From positions 592,607 to 656,606 of the forward strand of contig RPFO01000038.1 in assembly GCA_009746045.1 (NCBI GenBank): a stretch of 64,000 nucleotides of DNA, written 5' to 3'. The translations under genes and the position numbers were made by a program. Below, piece by piece: positions 49,801 through 61,800 of this stretch. Under the pieces are notes generated by a model that saw nothing but the letters and a program-made list of their open reading frames with translations, searched no databases and was not told where the DNA came from. The DNA is from Mesostigma viride. Lineage: Eukaryota > Streptophyta > Mesostigmatophyceae > Mesostigmatales > Mesostigmataceae. Every line of letters starts with the position of its first letter. The stretch's first letter is position 1.

Positions 49801-52800
49801 TGGCGAACAACGCTGTGCAGCAGGTCCTTTATTGTGCCATGGCCATTGCTGGATCCCCGTTGGTTGAACTAGTTTGCCATATGGTGGTAGTGCCAAGACG
49901 ACATAGACTGCAGCCATTCCTGCGCAGTTGGGAATGGGGGGGGAAATGCCCTGCGGCATTGAAACACGCGACTTGATTTTCATGTCTAGCACTGCTTGCC
50001 AGGACTACTTGCGTCCGTCACATGTCGTACTTACGCTTCCTTTGCGCCACACCCAGGAGCGCCCTCCTGTTTCTCTTGTTTGCATTGTTTGTTTCCAGCG
50101 AGTTCTGCACACGTATTAGTCCCGCCGTAATGCATACGTCAGGTGCCACAGATGCACCCAGACAGCAGCATGCCCGCAGCACCCGCATGGGCCAACTGCC
50201 GTTCACGGCCAGCGTGGGACCTGGCACTAGACATGACGCGTGGCAGCATAATAACCGTGAGCTTTGCTATCTGCCGCTTGCAGCACAACACCGTGCGCTT
50301 CAGGGCTCGTTGGTATTGGCCACAAGTCGCATCGCCATGCGCCGTCAGATGTGTCGCGCGGACGCAACGCGGCCATGCCATCTCATGTGCGGCCGCTGTC
50401 AACTGTTGTGCCTCGCAGGGGGCCCCGAGGCGTTCAACCGGCTCGACTTGCATGCCCTCATGGAGCGCAACCCTCCCATGCTGGTGGCCACCGTGAGCGA
50501 CCGGACACCCCTAGAGGAGGGTCAAGGCGGCCCTGCCAGGGGGGGCAAGTCTGCGGGGGGTGCTCGGAAAAAGGGCGGCGCCCGCGCGTTTGCAGGGGTG
50601 TCGCAGGGATTCATTGGGGTGACCCCTGCCCATGGCACAGGTGCAGACATCGTGAACTGGCAGCTGGATGGCAGCTACCTGATGCTGGAGAGGTGAGCAC
50701 GTTCTATGCCCAAGCACGCTGACCCCACAGGTTTGGTGTCACCCTCGTCGAACGTACACTGGTGGGGTCTGTACACTGGCGGGGGCTGTGTGCATTCTGT
50801 GCATTGGCGGGGGCTGTGCGCATTCTGTACATTGGCGGGGGCTGCGTGCATTCTCTACATGGGTGGGGGCTGTGTGCATTCTGTACATGGGTAGGGGCTG
50901 TGTGCATCCTGTGATGCTGCGGCAGGCATGTCTTCAACGTCTTTCGACCCCCTGCCATAACGGGCGTCACACTTGCAGGCTGTGTTTTCGCTGCAAACCG
51001 GCGTCTGCGTCTGCCGTGCACATCTGGCCATGCAGTTGGCGTTCAACCATATCTAGTGTCCGCTAAAAATAGACAGGCTAAGCAGGCGCGGCAAAAGGCG
51101 TGTTAGACGCATAAGAATAGAGTGTGTGGCCTCATGCGGCACTCCCTCCACGGATCCTGCATGGGGGCACTCTGCTCTACTTTGTGTATTTGCTCAACGA
51201 GCATAAGTACATTATGTATGATTCCCTATGCTCTACTTTGCGTATTTGCTCTACGAGCATAAGTACATTATGCATGATTCCCTATGCTCTACTTTGTGTA
51301 TTTGCTCAACGAGTATAAGTACATTATGTATGATTCCCTATGCTCTACTTTGTGTATTTGCTCTACGAGCATAAGTACATTATGTATGATTCCCTATGCT
51401 CTACTTTGTGTATTTGCTCTACGAGCATAAGTACATTATGTATGATTCCCTATGCTCTACTTTGTGTATTTGCTCTACGAGCATAAGTACATTATGTATG
51501 ATTCCCTATGCTCTACTTTGTGTATTTGCTCTACGAGCATAAGTACATTATGTATGATTTTCTATGCTCTACTTTGTGTATTTGCTCTACGAGTATAAGT
51601 ACATTATGTATGATTCCCTATGCTCTACTTTGTGTATTTGCTCTACGAGCATAAGTACATTATGTATGATTCCCTATACTGTAGCCAACTGTACCCACGA
51701 CATGGCAGCATCGTGTTAAGAACCATCCACCCCTCGTCTACTGTACAGAGCCATCGTCTACAGAACCATCAGGGTGCCTGGGAGGCGCGCGCGCTGACCC
51801 CCTGCATGGCCACGGGGTCAACCCAGCCCTTGAGACAGGCGCATGCCTGCCTCCAGTCTCTTCCGTGGTTCTAGGGTTTATGGTCCTCAATGGTTTGCAT
51901 GCCAGTTGTTGTCAGGGCCATGGCCAGAAATGCTGGCACTGGTTTTGCATCAGCCTCACTTAATTTGTGCTGTGCTGTGCTGTTACAATGTGCTTCGCGT
52001 CGACTTACATTAATCCACTTGGAAAACCTGGAGATTATGTACCTGCAACGTTTGCTAGCCCAGTTCGCATAACCACATTCGCCGGTACTAAATGGTAACT
52101 ATCCTCAGCATGGCCGCAGAAAGATTCTTGTGACCCTGCACCCTCTCATCTTTTCCGTGACCAGTCAACGGGTCCGGTGCTTCCTTTTCCCTCCATTGGT
52201 AGCTGCTTTCTCGCAACTCACTCCATCCTTCCTACCTCAAGTGTTTAGACTCCTGCCAACGCCTCCGCTGGCATCGGCAAAGACCCACAGCATTTTCTTC
52301 CTTATACCCAGCTTTACTACTGTGCCGGTTGTGCACCTGCTCCTGCCACCCGTACTCTCAGCATCGTCTTCTGGCCGTCCGTTGAGCCCGTCCTTCGGCG
52401 ACTTCGCACGATCTTGGCCGAAGACCTTCCCTTCCCTGAGGCCCTGGTGAGCCTGCAGGGGGGTGAGCATCCCCCGCTGTACATCCGCAGTAACGCGCGT
52501 CTGCCAGTAGCGATGGGCCCGGCACCACAGGCCGCACTGCCAGCCCCTGCGCGGCGCGGGGGGGGAGCTATCCCTGGCGCAAGGGGAGCCGCTCGGCCCC
52601 TCAATGGAGCGGGCGTGTTTCGTGCCTATCCGCAGGGCACGATGGACGTGATCAACGGCTGGCCAACGGACTACCACTCGCCACAGGTGCAAGCGTGGCA
52701 GCCAGTTCCCGATGAGTTCCAGTTTGAGGCGTTGCGGCACATCATGACGCACCAGGTCAGCCTCGTGCAGGGCCCCCCTGGCACTGGGAAGACCTTCACC

Positions 52801-55800
52801 ACAGGTACGGGATTCTTGCATAACAAATACTGACATTGTGTTGACAGCTTACGGGAAGACCTTCACCACAGGTACGGGATTCTTGCATAACAAATACGGA
52901 CATTGTGTTGACAGCTTACGGGCTGGCATCGATCTATCAGCTTGTGGCTTGCAGGATGTCTGCCAGGAACTCTTGTGGCTTGCAGGTTGTCAGTCGAGCG
53001 GCCCGCTGTGGGTTCTCGTTGAAATTTCGCATTGCTGGGGATGTCAAAGTGGGGATGGGGGGTTGTCCATACCATGTATGTGGCAAGCACTACATGTAGC
53101 CAGGACAGTCAGCTGCTGCCCCAGCTTAAAGGGTGGCAGCTCTTCATGTAAAACCAAGGTAGGCATTACACAAGCATCCATGTCGTTGCATGGTTGCCAT
53201 ATTCTACCGGCACAGGATACAAGCTTTTGATGTTGAATAGGACGTTTAGTCAGTTTGAAGCCCTGATGATCATCAGGTCTCATCTTCAGCTGTGATTCCC
53301 CCTTGTATCGCTGCGACGTGCCACAGAGATCCACTGTGCCGCTCATATTCCCCCGCTGCCATGTTGTTGTCCAGCTGTTGCGCAAACGCCTTTATTCCCG
53401 CGTTAGGGAGGGGGGGATGAGCAGTTGCTCCTAGTTTGCTCCTAATCACCGCTACTAGCAACACTATCCGCGCGTCCACCTCGTCCCTGTCAACACGCTA
53501 CCCTTCCTGTGGGGGCATTTCTAGCCGCCGGAGCTTGTGACCCCATCCCAGCGGTGAGCTGCTGCTTGTTTACATGCAGCGATGGTCACAAGCACGCTGT
53601 GGGCATGCCCTATGTGCGCAATTAGGCCTTGCTTGGCCGAGTCCCTTGGATGGGCCGCTTGCTGCGGTCGGGCCAAGCCCTTTGTGCCTCCGGAGCTGCC
53701 CGGTTGCCGCAGGCATCCGCCAGAATGCTCCTGCGCTGGTACGAACCTGGTTGCGCTGGGATGCTCGTGACATCACACGATGGTCGTCGCCATCAAGCTT
53801 TTTGATAAGAAAATAACAGCCAATGGGATCCAGTTCCCCCCCCATTTCGCATCTGTGATCTTGGTTGCTCGTGGCATATAATAACTGTGCGGCAGCCACA
53901 GTCCAGCATGCGATGGCCATGATGATGATGATGGTTCGTCACTCCTGTCATGCATGCATGCTTGCTTGCACTTGATACTTGCGTGTATAGTGTCCACAGA
54001 GGTGCGTGTTATTATTCAATTATTTATACACTTGAGACTTGCGTTCGCCCACGCGCAGTCATCGCGGTCAAGCTCATGGTGGCGGCGGCCGCGCGATCCA
54101 ACCGGCCCATTGTCATCATCTGCTATACAAACCACGCGCTCGACCAGATACTGGCCAAGCTGGCCACCCAGTTTGGCCACGACCGCATCGTGCGCATGGG
54201 AGGAACCCTGAAGGATGAGTCCCTGCGGCCCTGCACCGTCCAGGAAGCCTCCAAGTGGGTGGCCAGATCATAGGAAGAAGGTTCTTTGTCAGCAACCACC
54301 TAAAGCGCTTACAGTGCACGATTCAGGAAGCCTCCCATTGCGTCCGATGGCAGGAATTGTCCCCTGACTAGGGGAGAATTTTCTTTCCATTTATCATCTA
54401 TCAATATGTGCACTAATTGGGCGTGTATTTTAACCTTGTTTGAAGACTATGTACAGGAGAGCTGGGGGCATTCGTGTACGGCCGCGGGCGACGATGGGGC
54501 AGCAGGCTCAGAATTGGTGCAGAAAGAGGGGAAAATAGTTGAGGGAGGGAGAGGGGAACATTGGAAGACCAGTAGATTGACAAGGTTTGTTGCATGCATG
54601 GTAATAAGCAGCATGGCTCGCATTCACGGTATCTCTTGGCTTCCACCATGTTCTGGGTCGCACCTGCCTGGATTGGAGAGCTCATGCAACGCCTCCTTCC
54701 CCCGTCGCACTTGTTTACTTTTGCGGCATGGCCCTTTCTGTCCCTCGCGAGCTCATGCAGGGAGGGGCGGTCGTTCCAAACACGCAAGCAACACAGCATC
54801 ATCCGCAAGCAAATGGACCATGGGGCCGCCGACATGAGAGTGATTGCCCACCCCCTCTTTGTGGGCATGGACGCACTCGACGCGTGCGAGGAGCTCAGGC
54901 AGCTGGGGGGGATGGACGAGGGAGCTCCTCAGGCGCCCGTAAAGCAACGGGGAGAGTCGTCACAACCCGGTGCTGCGGAACGTGCCAGCAAGTCGCAGCG
55001 GGCTGCGCAGCAGGTGGCGCAATGCCTGGCCGCGCACCGCGGTCAGCCCTTGGGGGGGCTCGCACGACACTTCCGGCAGCTGCTGGGCCGCTACGACCTG
55101 GGGAGTGAGGAGGAAGGGCTGCGCATATTCCTGGAAGGGAAGGAGGAGGCTGTATATGGGGCAAAGCTAGCCGAGGAGAGGGAGGCCAAGCGGAGGGAGC
55201 TGGAGGCGAGGCGGCGCGAGTTGTTGAAGATCCAGAACCGGTTCCAAGCGCTGGCGTCAGGGGAAGGCGATGAGGGCGGCGAGGGCGAGGACATGGAGGA
55301 GGGAGATCGCGGTGATGGTGCCAGTGCTGCGCCGGGCCAGGGAGGCCAGGGTGCATCTGGCCAGGTGGACGGGGAGGACAGCATGGTGAGCCAGGCCGCT
55401 GGTGAGAGTGGTGTGGTTGACACAGACACGGAGGGTGGGGAGGGCGGTGAAGGCGGAGGGGATGAGCCCGGGGGGTGGGAGACCGTGACGGCGGGTGGCC
55501 GCCAGCACACAGGAAACCGTGCCCAGCGAGCCGCCGAGCGGGCGGCACAGGCGGCCGAGATGCAGGGGTGCCTGGAGGAGCAGCAGGCGGCGCTGGGGAC
55601 CCTGGAGGAGGAGATGGACTATCTGGACTCTTCCATCCTGTTCATGAGGGAGCGGCGGGGGGGGGGCGACCCTAACGATGATGATGAGGACGGGGAGCCG
55701 CCGGGGATGGATGGGGGCGGTGAGACGGCGGGCGAGGCGGGTGCAGCCACGTGGACATCGGACGTGCTTCCCGCGGAGTGGGCCCCGTACCTGCAGGCAG

Positions 55801-58800
55801 CCAAGGCTGCCGAGTCGCGGGAAGCTGCATCAGGGGGAGCCGCCTTGGTCCCAGCCCAGCCAGCTACGGGTGCATCGCATAAGAAGAAGGGTGGCAAGAA
55901 GGGAGCAAACGTTCCAGCCGCGAGAGACCAAGGGCAGGCAGAGGAGGTGGGCGGATCGCAGGGGGGGGCGGTAGTGGCAGTGCCCCCCGACATGGCGTCC
56001 ACCCGCCGCCGCTGTTTCCCATGGAACATCCCGTATCCGGCGCGGCTGGGCCTGCTGGTCGCGTCGCTGCGCGCATCCAAGGAGGTGATGGAGGGCGAGC
56101 TGGCGCCGCTGATGGCGCAGCAAGAGCAGCTTAAGTCGGAACTGTCGGCGATCCGTCGAACGGAGAACCTGGACACGATGCGGCGCGCTGCGGTGGTGGG
56201 CATGACGAGCACCAAGGCGGCAGGGGAGACGGAGCTGCTGATGCAGTTGAACCCTGCGGCGGTGGTGGTGGAGGAGTGCGGGGAGCTGCTTGAAGGGCAG
56301 CTGCTCGCGTGCCTCCCCAAGGACTTGGAGCACTTGTGAGTGCTGGCGTGTGATCGTGGGTCATGTAAGTGGCGTGTTCGTGGGTTATGCGGGTTGACAT
56401 GTTTGTTGATCCAGCGACATACCAGCACATGTGCAGACACATGCGCACACGCGTGTGCACACAAGTGGCAACAGGGTGTAAAAAGGGTGTATTGTGTGAT
56501 GGTAGTTGTACAGCATACACAGATGTTTGCAAAAGCTGAACATCCCCAACTCTGCTGAGGGTATTGTCGGGAATAAAATGTTCATGTCGCATGAGCAGCC
56601 ACCGCCAGCATAAGCAGCAGTCGTCCGACTGGGAGGGAGGCCTGCAAACTGTAGCTGTAGCACTGCCACTCATCACCTGTGAGAGGAATGCGTATTCCCT
56701 GAGCCGTGTACCTTTTCAACATAGCAGCTGCTATGTTTGTAATCGCGGCTAATCTTTGCTCTACCCTGGCTCGCAGAGCTGTGCCACTGGATGGGGCATT
56801 TGCTCCTGTCAACCTCGTTTAACCCTATTTACTTGCGACCGCACCATGGCGTCTTTGTGCTTACCTGGGATGGTGTACGTGCATTGTGCATGATATGGCC
56901 ATGCAACGACGTGGCCATGGAACTACTATCTACGCGTGCCCCTGGCAGGGTCCTGGTGGGGGACCACGAGCAGGTGCGTAGCCCTGGCCATGCGCAGCCT
57001 TGACTGGGCCGCTTGGCGATAGAGTTCTTTATCACAGCACATGCTCGAGCGCTCGCTGCCTGCCTTTAACATGCGCTGTGCGGTAGCACGGCCGGGCACA
57101 CGGTACCATTTGCAGCAACGCAAACTTTGAAGACATGCACAAGATTGGTTGTAATGGCTGTAATACCCTTTGTTGCTGTAATGCGGTTTGCGTCCCTAGC
57201 CAACAAGCAGGGTGGTGTTTTTTTCCAGTCTGTGATGACATGGCTTGGGTGGATGCGGCGTTATATGTCTGATAATTTCATCCAGAAGCTTGTGTGGCCC
57301 GCCTTCTTTGAAGCGTTTGTGTGGTCCTGATTTGGCTCTCTGTTCCCTTCCACGCGTGCGACGCGTCTAGGCACCAAATATAACGCTGGAGTTGGACCGT
57401 GGGTGGCAACGCCCCAGTAGTTTCGATTTTAGACTACATTGTCTGGGAGAGGGCGTCGGCAGGCAGTTTTCCTGCGCATCCCATGTGTTTGCTTGCGAGT
57501 GCTCGCGGCAAGAAGTAGTCTGCAGGAGCCAAGGCCGGCGGACCGCCGCCCTTCTGAGGATGCCATGGCTTCCGCAGCCCTTTAGCGGAACAACCTCCTC
57601 TGGCCCAACCCTCCCTACTCTCGCACTGGAATATTCAGGTGGTGGCAGACAAGCCACCATAAGCACATTTAAAGTGGCATGTGCATCAACCAGCCTTGAG
57701 CACATATTAGGTATCAGCACTCGTATGGGCTTCTCAAGACCTATTATGCGGCATCTCAAGCAACTGCATCTTGGGCGCCTCCTCAGCCCTGGCGCATATG
57801 AGCGGTTGAACGCACAATGCTCTCAAGCCATCAAACCCTTCCAGTGCCTCATCCTTTCCCTGCCTCGCCCTCTTGGCATGTGCGACCTGCAAACACATGC
57901 CCATGTATGGGGTGGACGTGGGCTTGCGGGTGGGGGTGGGGATGGGGGGTCTTGGCTGGGGGGTTACGATGGGGTTCACAGCTGCGGCCCAAAGTGGAAT
58001 GCTACGAGCTCGAACGCCGGTGCAACATCCACGTGTCCATGTTCGAGCGCCTAATCACGCCTCGGGTGGGGTCCAACCCAGCAGCCGGTGCAGTCGCGGG
58101 CGCCCCTGGTGCCGCTGGGGGTAATGACAATGTGAGGGCAGCAGCGGCAGCGGGCCCGCCCCCCCTGGCCCATGTGCGGCTGAAAGTGCAGATGAGGATG
58201 CGTCCCGAGGTGTCTCGCCTCGTGCGCCTCTTTTACCCCGACCTGATCGACCACGAGTCGGTGCATCGGCTGCGGCCGCACGTGCAGGGTGTGTGCCGGT
58301 CGGTGGCGATGATCAACCATGCGGAGCCCGAGGCCGGTGAGCAGAAGTCCAAGACCAACACGTTCGAGGCGGGGTACGCGGCCGCGCTGACCGCATATTT
58401 GATCGCCGTGCGCCAGTTTGCGGCACGTGACATTACCATCATCGCGGCCTACTTGGGCCAGCGGTTCCTGATCGTGAGGCATCTGATGGAGTTGGGCGTG
58501 AGCACGGGCCAGGCGGACCCCAACAACCCGCGGATCGTCACGATCGATGACTAGTGAGTGCTTGGTCGTGTAGCTACAGTGATGGACACTATGATAATAC
58601 AAACTGTGCATCGTCACGATTGATTAATAGTGAGTGCACTATGTATTCATAGAGTGCACTATGTATTCATAGAGTGCACTATGTATTCATAGAGTGCACT
58701 ATGTATTCATAGAGTGCACTATGTATTCATTGAGTGCACTATGTATTCATTGAGTGCACTATGTATTCATTGAGTGCACTATGTATTCATTGAGTGCACT

Positions 58801-61800
58801 ATGTATTCATAGAGTGCACTATGTATTCATTGAAAATGATAAGTTACAGGAATGTGGCAGGCCACAAAAACAAAACACAAGACATGAACATGTGAATGCC
58901 CGCTACATATATCCCGCAAGGCATACAAACAATATAATATTGGAAAACGATGTAATAGATGCCATACACAGTGACACGACTACTGTCCATAGATGCCATA
59001 CACAGTGACACGACTACTGTCCATAGATGCCATACACAGTGACACGACTACTGTCCATAGATGCCATACACAGTGACACGACTACTGTCCATAGATGCCA
59101 TGCACAGTGACACGACTACTGTCCATAGATGCTATACACAGTGACACGACTGCTGTCCATAGATGCCATACACAGTGACACGACTACTGTCAATAGATGC
59201 CATACACAGCGACACGACTACTGTCAATAGATGCCATAAACAGTGACACGACTACTGTCAATAGATGCCATACACAGTGACACGACTACTGTCCATAGAT
59301 GCTATACACAGTGACACGACTACTGTCCATAGATGCCATGCACAGTGATACGACTACTGTCCATAGATGCCATACACAGTGACACGACTACTGTCAATAG
59401 ATGCCATACACAGTGACACGACTACTGTCAATAGATGTCATGCACAGTGACACGACTACTGTCCATAGATGCCCTGCACAGTGACACGACTACTGTCCAT
59501 AGATGCCATGCACAGTGACACGACTACTGTCCATAGATGCCATACACAGTGACACGACTACTGTCCATAGATGCCATACACAGTGACACGACTACTGTCC
59601 ATAGATGCCTTACACAGTGACACGACTACTGTCAACAGATGCCATACACAGTGACACGACTACTGTCCATAGATGCCATACACAGTGACACGACTACTGT
59701 CCATAGATGCCATGCACAGTGACACGACTACTGTCAATAGATGCCATACACAGTGACACGACTACTGTCAATAGATGTCATGCACAGTGACACGACTACT
59801 GTCCATAGATGTCATGCACAGTGACACGACTACTGTCCATAGATGTCATGCACAGTGACACGACTACTGTCCATAGATGCCATACACAGTGACACGACTA
59901 CTGTCAATAGATGTCATACACAGTGACACGACTACTGTCCATAGATGTCATGCACAGTGACACGACTACTGTCAATAGATGCCATGCACAGTGACACGAC
60001 TACTGTCCATAGATGCCATACACAGTGACACGACTACTGTCAATAGATGCCATACACAGTGACACGACTACTGTCAATAGATGTCATGCACAGTGACACG
60101 ACTACTGTCAATAGATGCCATACACAGTGACACGACTACTGTCCATAGATGCCATACACAGTGACACGACTACTGTCAATAGATGTCATGCACAGTGACA
60201 CGACTACTGTCAATGGATGCCATACACAGTGACACGACTACTGTCCATAGATGTCATGCACAGTGACACGACTACTGTCCATAGATGCCATACACAGTGA
60301 CACGACTACTGTCCATAGATGCCATACACAGTGACACGACTACTGTCAATAGATGCCATACACAGTGACACGACTACTGTCAATAGATGCCATACACAGT
60401 GACACGACTACTGTCAATAGATGCCATACACAGTAACACGACTACTCTCAATAGATGCCATACACAGTGACACGACTACTGTCCATAAATGCTATTTGGT
60501 GAGCTTATGCTCGTATTATATTTGAACGACAAAGGGGCTCAAGGGGAAGGGCAGCCAGCCGGTTAGATAGTTTCCTATCTAATGTGGGGATTTTACCCCC
60601 CGACCTGAAAAATGACCTAGTAAAAATGACGGAATGGGAATAGGGAATAGGAGCTAGGGCCGGTGGTGCCTATCTAATGTTAGGTGTGCGGCACCTGATT
60701 AGGGGTACCGGCGGTGTCATGTAAGAAAGGACGGAAGGGGTGTATTGGTGCCAGAATAATTTTGTGGCATACACCCCTTTCCGTAGGCGACTTACCATAT
60801 ACTTACCGGCCTTAACTTTAAGGCCCTCATCCGTACTCCGGTTGTGGAGCTAGCGTTGTACTAAGGGCGGTGGAGGGGAGGGGAGGCGTCCTCCTTGCAG
60901 CTTCGCATCCACCGGTAATCACGGTGGCGGCTGGCCATGGCGGCCCAGCCGATAATTAGACGACAGCTACCAGCCCACCCCTGGTGGGTGGGCTTTGCAT
61001 GAAATAAAGTTCCTACCATGCCCCACTGTCTTCGAGGTGCAGATAACGACTTCCAACGCATTATTTGGGCCGATGCCACTAAGAACGAAAGGCATCCCCT
61101 GCCGCGGGATGCATTTTCTGGCTCGGCCCCAGGGCTCAGCTATGGGCAATATTGCGTTAGGGTGGTAAAAGTCTTGAGACGGCGTCGGAAATTTCTGTAA
61201 GGCAGTGACTGCGTGGGCCAAGCTGCAGAGCCCGAAATTCGGGCTCACCTGGCTGTTTACCTCCGCCTGTAACCACAGCGGTGGACCATATGGGGAGGTG
61301 CGGGTGATGGCGGTGCGCCGAGTTGTTGGGGGAAGTGCCCATGCATTCCATGGGGGGGTCATAGATAGGACGCGTGTACCCGACGCATGGAGGAGGAGGA
61401 GCCTCGTGCTGCAGACGAGAGGGCGGGAACTGGCGCCTCACCGGGCGCCAGAATTTTGCTAAGTTACATCGTCGGGCGAGTCACGTCACATTTACCAAAC
61501 CAGATATCCTCGCGGGGCGTAAATCCGAAGTGTGGCACTGCGGGGACCGCCGCGTTTACGCGGGGGAACGAAAACTGGCCCCCTCTCGGCCGCCGATGGA
61601 GGGATCGTAGCGGCCATAGGTATCGACCTAAGGAGGGGGAATTACCGGACAGAGGCGAGCACATGGAGCGGCCGCAGGCCAGGGGGGGGAAAGCGGGACT
61701 ATGCTGCCATGCCAGCGGGCTGGAGCTAGTGAACGAATTTCTCAGCTGAAAACTGTGTGTTATGAGCTTGCCGCCTTTTATGGGCAGGCACGTATTTGTA

